Shown here: piece by piece, positions 32,399 through 42,189 of the stretch
Layout: the number at the start of each line of letters is the position of its first letter
Numbering within the stretch: position 1 is the stretch's first letter
Assembly (NCBI RefSeq): GCF_002079305.1
Contig: NZ_CP015039.1
Coordinates: 682,001 to 746,000 of the forward strand
Reading direction: 5' to 3'
Source of the DNA: Rhodovulum sp. P5
GTDB lineage: Bacteria; Pseudomonadota; Alphaproteobacteria; Rhodobacterales; Rhodobacteraceae
DNA: 64,000 bases
The notes under the pieces: model-generated
Told to the model about the DNA's origin: nothing
Database searches by the model: none
Seen by the model: only the letters and a program-made list of their open reading frames with translations
Program-made: the position numbers and the translations under genes

Positions 32399-34326
32399 GC
32401 GCCGAGATGCGCGCCGCCCTCGTCGTCGAGGCCGATGCCTCGGCCATCCGCGGCGCCACCCGCGAGGTCGAGGCCGGGTTGAAGAAGATGACCGGCGCCG
32501 CCGGCACGACCGAACGCAAGGTCGCCGGCCTGAACCGCGCGGCCGTCCAGACGGCCGGGGCGCAGGCCCGCATGGGCACCGGCGCCGGCGCGGCCAGCCG
32601 GGCCATCGGCGCGCTGGGGGTCAGCGCGAGCAACGCCCAGCAAGGCCTGCGCATGCTGCCCTTTCAGCTGAACCAGATCGCACAGTCCGGCGCCGTGACC
32701 GGGCGCTGGATGACCGCGGTCACCACACAGATCCCCGATATCCTGGCGGGGTTCGGCAGCATGCCGCTGGTCCTGGCCGGTGGCGCGGCGGCGATGGGGG
32801 CGGTGCTGATCCCGGCGCTGATCGGCGGGCGCGACGCCGTGCGCGATTTCGACGAGGCGATGGATCATGTCGCGGCAACCACCGAGATGTTGCAGGCCCC
32901 GCTCGATGTGCTGGCAATGAGTGTCGACGAGTTGCGCGCGAAATACGGCGCCGCGGCCGAAACAGTGCGCGCCTTCGCGCTGGCCCAGGCGGAGATCGCC
33001 GCCGCCCAGGCCGAGCGGCGCCTGCGCGACCAGGTGGCCATCCTCGACGATGTGATTGACCGCTACACGCTTGTGGTGACGAAGGGGCGCACCAAGCAGA
33101 CTGCGGTCGCGGCGATCGCGAGCGATTTCGGGCTAAGCACAATGAAGGCCCGGGAGTTCCAAGACGTCTTACAGGCCGTTTCATCCCAAATGTCCGGCAG
33201 CTTTGATGAACAGCAGGCCGCACTGTCGGCGATCCTCGCCTATCTTGAGGCGCAGGGCGTGTCCCTGAAGGACATCCCGCCTGAACTGCAGTCAGCACTG
33301 TCAGAAATGATCGAATTCGCACGGGAAACGGAGGCCGCCCGTGAGCTTGCCAAGCAGGTTGCCGACGCCTCAGCATCAATCACCTTCGATCCGGCAGCAC
33401 AGTCCGCCGCGCGGCTCGCCGAACAACTCGGTATCAGCGCCGCGCTCGCGGCAAGGCTCGCGCAAAACGGTTTAGGGGGCGCGGAAGATCCGGTGGTCTT
33501 CGACCCCCGAGACCCGCGCTATGACCCGGTGAAGGCGGAATTTGCCAGGGTCCAAGCAGAGGCGCAACGTGTGAACTCCTGGGCGTCTGGCACAGGCACC
33601 CGGACAAGCATCAGCCGCGCGGGCGGTGGCGGCAGCACGGCGACGGCCGATGCCCGCGCGGCGGAGCGGCTGCTGGAGCAGGCGAAGACCGCGGCCGACC
33701 GCTATGCCGACAGCCTGGCCGAGGTGAACCGGCTGCGCGAGGCCGGCTATCTGAGCGATCTTGAGGCCGAGCAGGTCCTGGGCAGCCTGGCGGATCGGTA
33801 TGCGGAGGCCGGCGCGGCGGGCGTGGACATGGCGCAGGAGATCAGCTCGGCCATCACCGGCCTGATCTTCCAGACGCAGACGCTGGACGACGTGTTGCGC
33901 AGCGTCGCGCAAACGCTGGTCCGCTCGGGCATCAACTGGGGCGTCGAGGCGTTGATCGGCCAGTTTTCCGGCGGCAGCGCGGCAAGCGCCGGCAGCGCCG
34001 GGTCGATCACCCAGCTGTTTCCGGGGCGCGCCGGCGGCGGCCCGGTGTCGGCGGGGTCGACCTATTGGGTCGGCGAGAACGGCCCCGAGCTGCTGACCAT
34101 GGGCCAGTCCGGCTATGTCACGCCCAACCATGCCCTGCAATCGGCCGCCCCGCGCATGGAGGTGCATGTCAACAACTACGCCGGCGCAGAGGTGTCCGTG
34201 CGCCAGTCCGGCGGGCGGATCGATCTCGACATTCGCCAGGCGGTGACGGACGTTCTGCGGTCGGGCGGGGCCGACAAGGCGATGAGCGCCCGCTTCGGCA
34301 TGCGTCCGCGGGCACAGGGGGGGTAG
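32395..34326 (+). CDS. Tape measure protein
   Basis: A 643-residue protein that sets tail length. The N-terminal part is helical with LVVEADASAIRGATREVEAGLKKM, followed by a hydrophobic segment near 120-142 (MPLVLAGGAAAMGAVLIPAL). The C-terminus has the familiar RAGGGPVSAGSTYWVGENGPELLTMGQSGYVTPNHAL. From about 33110 to 33570 the base composition is less GC-rich than on either side, suggesting a swapped internal segment. A short tape for a short tail. Confidence 0.87.
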   Translation: MSAEMRAALVVEADASAIRGATREVEAGLKKMTGAAGTTERKVAGLNRAAVQTAGAQARMGTGAGAASRAIGALGVSASNAQQGLRMLPFQLNQIAQSGAVTGRWMTAVTTQIPDILAGFGSMPLVLAGGAAAMGAVLIPALIGGRDAVRDFDEAMDHVAATTEMLQAPLDVLAMSVDELRAKYGAAAETVRAFALAQAEIAAAQAERRLRDQVAILDDVIDRYTLVVTKGRTKQTAVAAIASDFGLSTMKAREFQDVLQAVSSQMSGSFDEQQAALSAILAYLEAQGVSLKDIPPELQSALSEMIEFARETEAARELAKQVADASASITFDPAAQSAARLAEQLGISAALAARLAQNGLGGAEDPVVFDPRDPRYDPVKAEFARVQAEAQRVNSWASGTGTRTSISRAGGGGSTATADARAAERLLEQAKTAADRYADSLAEVNRLREAGYLSDLEAEQVLGSLADRYAEAGAAGVDMAQEISSAITGLIFQTQTLDDVLRSVAQTLVRSGINWGVEALIGQFSGGSAASAGSAGSITQLFPGRAGGGPVSAGSTYWVGENGPELLTMGQSGYVTPNHALQSAAPRMEVHVNNYAGAEVSVRQSGGRIDLDIRQAVTDVLRSGGADKAMSARFGMRPRAQGG

Positions 34327-34683
34327 ATGGCAGTCTGGCCTTCCATTCCCTTCTTCGTCGCACGGGACGGCTGGCAGCGCACCGGGCCGGAGAACGCCGT
34401 GCTCCGGACCGATATGGAGACCGGGCCGGCCAAGCAGCGGCGGCGCACGACGGCCGCGCCGAAACGCTGGAGCGGGGCGATCCCGTCGCTGACCGCGGCC
34501 GAGCTTGCCAGCTTCGAGACGTTCTTTGACACCACGCTGCAGACCGGCGCGCTGTCCTTCACCGCCACCGACCCTGCGGATGAGACGGTCAAGACCTTCC
34601 GCTTTGTCGGCGGCTACCGGGTGACGCAGCCCGATCCCGGCGTGTTCCGCGTCGCGGCCGAACTGGAGGTGCTGCCGTCATGA
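34327..34683 (+). CDS. Minor tail protein
   Basis: A 118-residue protein (VWPSIPFFVARDGWQRTGPENAVLRTDMETGPAKQRRR, then PSLTAAELASFETFFDTTLQTGALSFTATDP). The pattern is that of small distal tail proteins found next to DUF1833 genes. It starts right after the tape measure stop and overlaps the next gene. Confidence 0.68.
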   Translation: MAVWPSIPFFVARDGWQRTGPENAVLRTDMETGPAKQRRRTTAAPKRWSGAIPSLTAAELASFETFFDTTLQTGALSFTATDPADETVKTFRFVGGYRVTQPDPGVFRVAAELEVLPS

Positions 34684-35156
34684 GCCGCCCCCTCTCGAAC
34701 GCGGCGCTGGCCGCAATCCACGCGCAGGAGACGGGCGCGGTGCTGGTGGTGCTGGCCTCGCTGTCCCATGGCGACTGGGCCGCACCGCTTCGGCTGGCGA
34801 ACAACACCGACCAAGATGTGACCCATCTCGGCCAGATCTACACGCCAGCGGCCTTTCGCGTGGCGCTGCCCGATGACGATGACGAGGCTATCCCGCAAGT
34901 GTCCTGGCAGCTCGACAATGTGCAGCGCGATGTGCTGGCGCAGCTGCGCGCGACCTCGGGCGTGATCGACGTGACCCTGACATGGGTGCTCGCCAGCCAG
35001 CCCGATACGGTCGAGGCCGAGATCGCGGCGCAGATCGGCGGCGTGCAATACGATGCGCTGACGATTTCGGGGGCGATGACGGTGGAGCCGCTGCTGGAGC
35101 GGCGCTTTGCCCGGCATGCCTTCACGCCGGGGCTGTTTCCGGGGTTGTTCTCATGA
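34680..35156 (+). CDS. DUF1833 family tail protein
   Basis: A 158-residue protein matching DUF1833: LSNAALAAIHAQETGAVLVVLASLSH and PQVSWQLDNVQRDVLAQLRATSGVIDVTLTWVLAS, ending in RRFARHAFTPGLFPGLF. It is a likely tail tip component before the NlpC/P60 and tip proteins. Confidence 0.8.
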   Translation: MSRPLSNAALAAIHAQETGAVLVVLASLSHGDWAAPLRLANNTDQDVTHLGQIYTPAAFRVALPDDDDEAIPQVSWQLDNVQRDVLAQLRATSGVIDVTLTWVLASQPDTVEAEIAAQIGGVQYDALTISGAMTVEPLLERRFARHAFTPGLFPGLFS

Positions 35157-35533
35157 TCGGGGACTGGGTGGGCCTGCCCTATGCCGAGGGTGCGCGCGGG
35201 CCGGAGGCCTATGACTGCCTGGGCCTGTTCCTCGCGCTCCAGCGCGTGCGGATGGGGCGCCTCCTGCCCGACCCCGGATGCTCCATCCCGGGCGCCGTGC
35301 GTCACGACGTGGTCGATGGCTTGCGCCCCCAGTGGCGCCGGGTCGAGGCCGCCGCGGTGGCCGAGGGCGATGCCCTGCTGTTCCGGCATCGCGGGCGGGT
35401 GCTGCATGTGGGCTACGCGCTCGACACGCGCGACATGCTCCACACCGACGGCCAATTCGGCGCCTCCACCATCGAGCGCTGGTCGTCCTCGCTCTGGCTG
35501 CCGAAGCTGGAGGGCTGCTATCGTGCCCTCTGA
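35153..35533 (+). CDS. NlpC/P60-type tail peptidase
   Basis: A 126-residue cysteine peptidase domain. The catalytic Cys is in EAYDCLGLFLALQ, the His in GRVLHVGYALD, in a fold typical of phage tail-tip hydrolases that open peptidoglycan during injection. Start overlaps DUF1833 by four bases. The C-terminus overlaps the tip protein start. Confidence 0.85.
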   Translation: MIGDWVGLPYAEGARGPEAYDCLGLFLALQRVRMGRLLPDPGCSIPGAVRHDVVDGLRPQWRRVEAAAVAEGDALLFRHRGRVLHVGYALDTRDMLHTDGQFGASTIERWSSSLWLPKLEGCYRAL

Positions 35534-38500
35534 TCTTTGCATCCTCGTGCAGCGCCACCCGCTGTCGGCGGAGATGGAGACCGTGCACCAGCCCGCCGGG
35601 CAGACCGTGGCCGCGATCGTCGCCGGGCTCGACCTGCGGCCCGAGCTGGGCCGGCCGTTCGTGACACTGGGCCGCGGGGTCGAGGTCAGCGAGGTCGTGC
35701 CCGAGATGTGGGCCCGCTGCCGCCCCGCGCCGGGTGTGATCGTCGAGGTGCGCTATCGCCTGTCCGGTCCGGCGGTGGGCCCGCTGATCGCGGCGATGAG
35801 CGGCTGGGTTGCCACCTCGGTCTTCGGGCTGGCGGCGGGCACATTCGCGGCAACGATGGTGGCCGCCGGCGTGTCGGTGCTGGCCGGGCTGGCCATCAAT
35901 GCGCTGATCCCGCCGGCGAAGACACCCTCGGCCGCGTCGCGAGAGGTATCGCCGCTTTACACGATCACCGGCGCCCAGAACCGCGCGACGGTCTACGACG
36001 TGGTGCCCAAGGTGCTGGGCCGGCACCGGCTTTACCCCCCGCTCTCGGCGGCGGGCTACACCACGATGGACGGCGAACGGGAGGCGGTCTATCACGGGCG
36101 CTTCTGCCTGGGCTACGGGCCGCTGGCGATTTCCGATCTGCGGATCGGGGAAACCCCCATCACCAGTTTTGAAGACGTCGAGATCGAGCTGCTGAACGTC
36201 GACCAGACGGTCACGACGGCGCTGGATGCCGATCTGGCCGGGCAGATCGGCGCATGGCGCACCGGGACCGAGCAGATGACGCTCTACCCGCGCGACATGG
36301 TGCAGACCTACTACAACGTCGAAGTGGCCGAAGACGACAGCGTCACGCGCACGACGGCCACGGACTGCACGCGTGCGGTGGTGATGATCGGCTTCCCGCA
36401 GGGCCTGATCGCGGATGACGACGACGGCGACGTCGAGCAGCGGCAGGTCACGCTGCAGGTGGACTATCGCGCGACCGGCGACACGAACTGGACGCTGCAT
36501 CGGCAATGGAACGAACTCCGCAAGACCCGGGATCCGTTCGTGCTGACCGAGGAAATCGCCTTTGCCGCGCGGGGGCAGTTCGACATCCGCCTGTCGGTGT
36601 CGAACAAGATCACGATTGGCGGCGGCTCGGATTTCCACTCCGACACGGTGACGCTGGAAAGCATCCTGTCCTGGCAGGATCGCGACGGCGAGGAACTGCC
36701 CAGCCATGACGGCATCGCCGAGATCGCCGTGCGGATCCGCGCAACGGACCAGTTGAGCGGCAATATCGACACGCTGAACTGCCTCGTCCACCAGCTGGCG
36801 CCGGTCTGGGATGGCTCGGCCTGGTCGGCGAGCTTGCAGACGGTGCGCCACCCGGCCTGGGTGTATCTGGACGCGATCCGCGGCAACCATCTCGATGTCG
36901 CGGTGCCGGACGGCAAGATCGATCTGGCCGCCTTCAAGGCGTGGGCGGATGACGAGCCGGGATGGACCTGCGACTACGTGGTCGATACCGACCTGCGGCT
37001 GGCCGACGTGCTCGACATCATTGCCGCGGCCGGGCGCGCCAAGCGGTCGCTGGCCGACCTGAAATACTCCATCATCCGGGACCGCGCCGCCGACGAGGCA
37101 CGCATCGTCTTCACGCCGCGCAATTCATGGGGCTTCCAGGGCGAGATCGCCTTTCCGCAGGAGATCCACGCCTGGCGCGTGCAGGTGATGTCGGAACCGG
37201 CCGGCTGGCAGATGGACGAACTGATCGTCTATGCCCCCGGCCACAGCGCGGCGACGGCCACGCGGTTCGAGACGCTGGAACTGCCGGCTGTCGTGCTGAC
37301 CGCCGAGGACACGGACGAGGGCAATCCGTGGCGGCTGGCCCGCTATCATATCGCCCAGGCGATCCTGCGGCCGGAGCGGTTCACGTGGCAGTGCGACTGG
37401 GAGTGCCTGCGGGTGCAGCGTGGCGATCCGGTGCTTTTCGTGCACGACGTGCCGCTGGTGGGCGTGGGCGCCGCGCGCATCCTGAGCGTCGACGCCGACG
37501 GGCCGGCACTGACCGGGCTGCGGCTGGACGAGGATTTCGGGGTTTCGGGCAATCACCGGATCACCGTGCGCCCCGCCAATGGCGGTGCCGTCATCGCGTT
37601 CACCGCCAGCGGCGCGGGGCAGGACTGGGCGTATGTCTCGGGTGACGTGGAGGCGAGCGCACTGGCCGTGGGCGATCTCGTTCTTGTCGAGGATACCGCG
37701 ACCGAAACCATGAAACTGCTGGTCAGCAGCGTGCAGCCCGCGCCGGACGAGACCGCAAGGATCACGGCCGTGCCCGCGGCGCCGGAAGTGCTGGACGCGG
37801 ATGCAGGCCCGATCCCGCTTTACAATCCGCATATCACCCTGCCGACGGCGCTGAAGCCCGATGCCGCGCAGGTGCCCGACGCGCCCGTGGTGCTGGACGT
37901 CTACTCCGATGCACGCAGCCAGGTCTACGTGACCGGAGGCGCCTATTACGCGCGCATCGCCGTGGTGGTCGAACGCCCCGCCCCGTCGGGCGTGGCGCCG
38001 GCGGCCTATCGCATGCGCTGGAAGAACGTCACCCGCGGCGACGACTGGACCACCGGTGAAGATCAGCCCGTGCCGCTGACGCGGATGGTGTCGGGCCGGG
38101 TGGAAGCGCTTGAGACCTACAGCGTCGAGGTGCAGGCCGTCTCGGCACGCGGCCGGGTCAGCGCCTGGACCTCCGCCGGCCAGGTCGTGGCCTACGCGGC
38201 GACCGCGATGGAGATTACGCCCGCCGATGTGGAGGCGGCGTTTCTGGCGACGATCCAGGCGGCCTATGACAACCACTATCTCGCGCTGACCAATGCGGTC
38301 GGCGTGGTCGGCGCCCTGCGCGACCTGGTGGCCGCGGACGACACGACGCCGGGGTCCATCGCCTATGCTGTCGGCAATGCCAAAGACGAGCTGACCGCGG
38401 CGATCGACGCGGTGCAGGCGCAGGTTGACGACCTGCTGGCGATCGAGGACTGGGACGCGGCCACCACCTACGAGATCGGCGAGCAGGTGACCTGGCAGGG

Positions 38501-41060
38501 CGTCCTTTACGTTGCCACGGCGCAGTCGACCAATGTCGAGCCGCCGAACGCGAGCTACTGGGACGCGCTTGGGAACTACACCTCGCTCGGCGACGCTGTG
38601 GCGGGCAACTCCGCTGACATCACCTCTCTTCAGGTTGCGAAAGCAGACAAGACAGAGGTCGTGGGTATCGTTGCGACCGAGATCGCGGCGCAATCCACCT
38701 ATGCCGATATCGGCGAACTGACGGCACAGGTCGCGGCATCCGACTACGCGCTGACGGACCCGTCCGGGTCGGTTGCCACATCCCTGACCGCGCTGAAGGC
38801 GGAGATCGAAAATCCGGCCGGCACAAGCGTCGGAGCGCTCGTGGCCGACATCCAGGCGGACTATATCACGACGACCGACCTGACGAGCGCCATGGCCGCG
38901 TCGGCCCTGTCTCTCACGGCGCGGATCAATCTCGGTACAAATCTGGTGTCGACAGGAACTTTCGTGGATGACGCAGGCGCTGAGTTCATGGGCGACTGGC
39001 GCACGAACGGTCTTGGAAGCAGCATCTTCACGCCGAACGATGCGAGCGTCTACGGAAACGCGATGATCTGCAACGGTCGCCTCACCTATGACGGCGACCC
39101 GCGTTCGGGCACGAGCCTTGGTGGCCGCAAGATCAGGATCACCGGCAAGGTCTATGCTGGCCTCAGCCCTTACGAGGTGCGTGTCGGCCTCAACGTCAAG
39201 GACGAGGATGGCACGGATCAGTGGCCTCAAGGCGTGGTCGCGGAGGCGTATCAGGCTGGCTGGAACGCGTTCGATGTCGTCGTGACGATCCCGGACGGAA
39301 CGATCCAGTGGCGACCAATGCTGCTGTCTCTTGGCGATACCTATGCCACCGACCACAATGTCAGGTTCGCCGAGCTTGTGTTCGAGGACATCTCCGAGGC
39401 GCAGTCGGTCGCGTCAGACATGACGGCCTCCATCGATGCGCTCAATACGGCGATCACCGGGCCTGGTGGCGCAATCGCGTCCGCAACAAGCGATCTGAAA
39501 GCGGAGATCGAGGACCCGGCCGGCACGAGTATTGGGGCCGATCTGGCACAGAACTACTACACCTCCGCCGCGGCAGATGCAGCCATCGCCTCCGCCGGCA
39601 CATCGCTGAAGGCAGAGATCGAAGATCCGAACGGAAGCAGCGTCGGGGCCGAGGTGTCTGTTCTGCAAACTGCCGTGTCCGACATCGAGGGGCACGCCGC
39701 GTCGATGGTCAGTTTCCGGGCGCTGGCCGGCAATGCGGTGTCCTTGCTGGACCTCGTCGCCAGCAGCGATCCGGAGCAATCGTTCTCGGTGGTCCGGATC
39801 TCGGCCGACGACATCCTGATCGACGGCACCGTCAGCATGTCGAAGCTGGTGATCGCGGACTTCGGGAACATGATCCCCGGCAACAACCTGCTGGATGAGG
39901 GGCTGTGGTACATCTCGGGCCCGGCCCAGTTCATCGATGCCGGCAGCTATGAAACCGCCAGCCGGATGATCGACGTCTACGTGCCAACGGCCGAAATCGG
40001 CGGCACGCCGTCGGGCGAATACGCGTCGGCCTGGACAGCGCCCTTCGCGGTCGCGCCCAACACCTACTATGCCGTGGGTGGCGATGGCCGGTATTGGGCC
40101 AGCGCCGTGGGCGAGGCCCGGGTCTACGTCTATTTCTACGACAGTGCGAGCGCGGCCACGGACGCGTACCTGTCGTTCCAGACGATCCACAGCTTCACCG
40201 TCGGCGGTCTGTCGTCGGAGCAACGCTTTACCGAGATCGTGCAGACCCCGTCCGATGCCACGCATATGCGCATCCGGTGGCGCGTGGGCCGCGATGCCGG
40301 CGGCGACATCTACGGCCGGTTCGAAGCCTACAACCTGTTTGCGCGGCCCGCGACCGACGACCGGCTGATCGTGGACGGCGCCGTCACGGCCGAGAAGATC
40401 TCCGTCCTCTCTCTCGACGCGATCTCGGCCGATCTTGGCAGTATCGAGGTCGGGACCGCCAACATCGCCGACGCCGCGATCACATCCGCCAAGATCGCCA
40501 GCGCGATCCAGTCGACGAATTTCGTATCCGGCGCGACCGGCTGGCAGATCGCCCTGGACGGGACCGCCGAATTCAACCGCCTGATCGCCCGCCAGTCTCT
40601 CGAAGTCGGCGCGCTGACCGATCGGTGGGAGACGCTACTCGCGGCAGAAACCGACTTCGAGGAATCGTTTGTCGGAACCTACCTGTCGCTCAACGCTTCT
40701 GTCGCGGCGGCATCGCTTGAGGGGCGTCTGTTCTTCGCGATGGGGGCCATCGACGTGCGCCATTACGACGGGACAATCGACCCGGCCAACGCCCCGGTCC
40801 TGTCCATCCAGTCACGGGTCAAGCTCGGCGGCACCTGGGGCGACTGGGAAGGTGGGGGCGCCATGCCGTCGATGGCCGAGACCTACGCCGACGCCGCATC
40901 GGTGACCTCGGCCCCGTGGCGGACCATTGCCCGTGCGCAGGCCGTCTTCGGGGTGTGGGACGAGGTCGATTTCCGCTGGCACATCGACCGCCCGAGCGGC
41001 GAGGCAAACCTCGTCGTCCGCAATGCCTTCCTGTCCGTGATCGAGGTTGTTCCGACATGA
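35523..41060 (+). CDS. Tail tip / host-specificity protein (J-like), very large
   Basis: About 1845 residues from a GTG overlapping the NlpC gene. The N-terminal half is the TipJ/J-type assembly (ALIPPAKTPSAASREVSPLYTITGAQNRATVYDVVPKVLGRHRLYPPL..., FTWQCDWECLRVQRGDPVLFVHDVP). Fibronectin-like segments follow to about residue 890. At about 976-1016 is a chitin-binding-like (CBM5/12) motif, TTYEIGEQVTWQGVLYVATAQ. Further on are three copies of an LKAEIE(N/D)P(A/N)G(T/S)S(V/I)GA motif (near 38790, 39495 and 39604), then a jelly-roll-like domain and a C-terminal receptor-binding part. Base composition falls in 38600-39700. It probably decides host range. Confidence 0.87.
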   Translation: MPSDLCILVQRHPLSAEMETVHQPAGQTVAAIVAGLDLRPELGRPFVTLGRGVEVSEVVPEMWARCRPAPGVIVEVRYRLSGPAVGPLIAAMSGWVATSVFGLAAGTFAATMVAAGVSVLAGLAINALIPPAKTPSAASREVSPLYTITGAQNRATVYDVVPKVLGRHRLYPPLSAAGYTTMDGEREAVYHGRFCLGYGPLAISDLRIGETPITSFEDVEIELLNVDQTVTTALDADLAGQIGAWRTGTEQMTLYPRDMVQTYYNVEVAEDDSVTRTTATDCTRAVVMIGFPQGLIADDDDGDVEQRQVTLQVDYRATGDTNWTLHRQWNELRKTRDPFVLTEEIAFAARGQFDIRLSVSNKITIGGGSDFHSDTVTLESILSWQDRDGEELPSHDGIAEIAVRIRATDQLSGNIDTLNCLVHQLAPVWDGSAWSASLQTVRHPAWVYLDAIRGNHLDVAVPDGKIDLAAFKAWADDEPGWTCDYVVDTDLRLADVLDIIAAAGRAKRSLADLKYSIIRDRAADEARIVFTPRNSWGFQGEIAFPQEIHAWRVQVMSEPAGWQMDELIVYAPGHSAATATRFETLELPAVVLTAEDTDEGNPWRLARYHIAQAILRPERFTWQCDWECLRVQRGDPVLFVHDVPLVGVGAARILSVDADGPALTGLRLDEDFGVSGNHRITVRPANGGAVIAFTASGAGQDWAYVSGDVEASALAVGDLVLVEDTATETMKLLVSSVQPAPDETARITAVPAAPEVLDADAGPIPLYNPHITLPTALKPDAAQVPDAPVVLDVYSDARSQVYVTGGAYYARIAVVVERPAPSGVAPAAYRMRWKNVTRGDDWTTGEDQPVPLTRMVSGRVEALETYSVEVQAVSARGRVSAWTSAGQVVAYAATAMEITPADVEAAFLATIQAAYDNHYLALTNAVGVVGALRDLVAADDTTPGSIAYAVGNAKDELTAAIDAVQAQVDDLLAIEDWDAATTYEIGEQVTWQGVLYVATAQSTNVEPPNASYWDALGNYTSLGDAVAGNSADITSLQVAKADKTEVVGIVATEIAAQSTYADIGELTAQVAASDYALTDPSGSVATSLTALKAEIENPAGTSVGALVADIQADYITTTDLTSAMAASALSLTARINLGTNLVSTGTFVDDAGAEFMGDWRTNGLGSSIFTPNDASVYGNAMICNGRLTYDGDPRSGTSLGGRKIRITGKVYAGLSPYEVRVGLNVKDEDGTDQWPQGVVAEAYQAGWNAFDVVVTIPDGTIQWRPMLLSLGDTYATDHNVRFAELVFEDISEAQSVASDMTASIDALNTAITGPGGAIASATSDLKAEIEDPAGTSIGADLAQNYYTSAAADAAIASAGTSLKAEIEDPNGSSVGAEVSVLQTAVSDIEGHAASMVSFRALAGNAVSLLDLVASSDPEQSFSVVRISADDILIDGTVSMSKLVIADFGNMIPGNNLLDEGLWYISGPAQFIDAGSYETASRMIDVYVPTAEIGGTPSGEYASAWTAPFAVAPNTYYAVGGDGRYWASAVGEARVYVYFYDSASAATDAYLSFQTIHSFTVGGLSSEQRFTEIVQTPSDATHMRIRWRVGRDAGGDIYGRFEAYNLFARPATDDRLIVDGAVTAEKISVLSLDAISADLGSIEVGTANIADAAITSAKIASAIQSTNFVSGATGWQIALDGTAEFNRLIARQSLEVGALTDRWETLLAAETDFEESFVGTYLSLNASVAAASLEGRLFFAMGAIDVRHYDGTIDPANAPVLSIQSRVKLGGTWGDWEGGGAMPSMAETYADAASVTSAPWRTIARAQAVFGVWDEVDFRWHIDRPSGEANLVVRNAFLSVIEVVPT

Positions 41061-41443
41061 CCGTTGCATTTGCTTTCGTCGATCAAGCCGGGCTGGTGGA
41101 CTATGCCGGGCATGCGCCCGCACTGCCCGCCGGCGCCATTGCCCTGGCCGAGGGCGTCCCGCTGGCGGACGCGCATCTCTACCTGTGGTCCGGCACCGAC
41201 TGGTCCGCCCGGCCGCGCGCGTCCGCGCCGGCGCAGGTCGACACGACATGGACATGGACCGGCCTGCCCACCGGGGCCGAGGCGCGCGTGTTCGACGGCG
41301 AATTCGGCAACCGCCTGGCAACGATCCCCGAGACCGGCGGCACGATCGAGATCACGCTCGCCGATGCTGGCCGATACGATGTGCGGCTGACGCTGCCGTC
41401 GCCCTGGCTGTCCGAAACCATCGCGCTGGAGGTGACCTCGTGA
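41057..41443 (+). CDS. Tail fibre region protein
   Basis: A 128-residue protein (VAFAFVDQAGLVDYAGHAPALPAGAIALAEGVPLADAHLYLW; beta-rich C-terminal RYDVRLTLPSPWLSETIALEVTS). Similar small proteins follow J genes and form part of the fibre or its chaperone. Overlaps both neighbours. Confidence 0.6.
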   Translation: MTVAFAFVDQAGLVDYAGHAPALPAGAIALAEGVPLADAHLYLWSGTDWSARPRASAPAQVDTTWTWTGLPTGAEARVFDGEFGNRLATIPETGGTIEITLADAGRYDVRLTLPSPWLSETIALEVTS

Positions 41444-41877
41444 CCGTGATCCGCCGCGATACCGCCCCGGCTGATGAACGTGTCGCCGCCGCGACGGCAG
41501 CCGACGATCGCGCTTTCCGCGACGTGGTGAATGCCGAACGGACACGGCGCCTTACGCTCGGCGTGGATGTCGACATCCCCGGCTATGGCTGGGTCGCTCT
41601 GGAGGGCCGTGAGCAGGACCAACGCGGCATTCTCGGCTTGCGGATCGAGGCAGAGACCCGCGTGGGGGATGCCGACCAGACCCCGTTTCCATTCATGGAT
41701 CGCGAGGATGTCGCCCACAGCCTGACGCCCGCGCAAATGGTCGCGCTGGCGCGTCTCGGGCAGGCCTGGGTGCAGCTCGTCTTTGCCGCCAGTTGGGCGA
41801 TCAAGGCGGCCGACCCACGGCCCGCCGACCCGACAGACGACGCCCTTTGGCCACCCAATGCAAGGCGCCCGGTATGA
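41440..41877 (+). CDS. DUF4376-like tail fibre assembly protein
   Basis: A 145-residue protein from GTG. VNAERTRRLTLGVDVDIPGYGWVALEGREQDQRGILGL and DREDVAHSLTPAQMVALARLGQAWVQLVFAASWAIK fit the DUF4376 pattern seen in fibre assembly proteins. Overlaps the previous gene by four bases. Confidence 0.7.
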   Translation: MTVIRRDTAPADERVAAATAADDRAFRDVVNAERTRRLTLGVDVDIPGYGWVALEGREQDQRGILGLRIEAETRVGDADQTPFPFMDREDVAHSLTPAQMVALARLGQAWVQLVFAASWAIKAADPRPADPTDDALWPPNARRPV

Positions 41878-41919
41878 GCCGCAAAACCCCCCATCAACCC
41901 CCGTTTGAAAGGACCTGAA

Positions 41920-42189
41920 ATGCCCACCACTCTGTACACCCTGGACGCAGACTGGTCCGCCAGTGCCCGCTTCACTGCCGCGACCGACATGGACATCAAC
42001 ATCGGCAATCCGTCGACCTGGGCGCGGCTGAGTTGGGACCTGACCACGGACGATACACCGCCCGCGGTCGCCCCGGCGCTGGCGACCCCGATGCTCCCGG
42101 GCGCAGAAAAAGGTCTGCAGTTGCGCGCCGGCGAGCGCCTGTGGCTGGCCGGCGCAAAGGGCGAGCCTGCGGTATTGGTGCAGTCGTGA
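41920..42189 (+). CDS. Small tail fibre region protein
   Basis: An 89-residue protein (TLYTLDADWSASARFTAATDMDINIGNPSTWARLSWDL), beta-rich and likely structural. The ATG at 41920 has an AAGGA ribosome site. It overlaps the next gene by four bases. Confidence 0.6.
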   Translation: MPTTLYTLDADWSASARFTAATDMDINIGNPSTWARLSWDLTTDDTPPAVAPALATPMLPGAEKGLQLRAGERLWLAGAKGEPAVLVQS

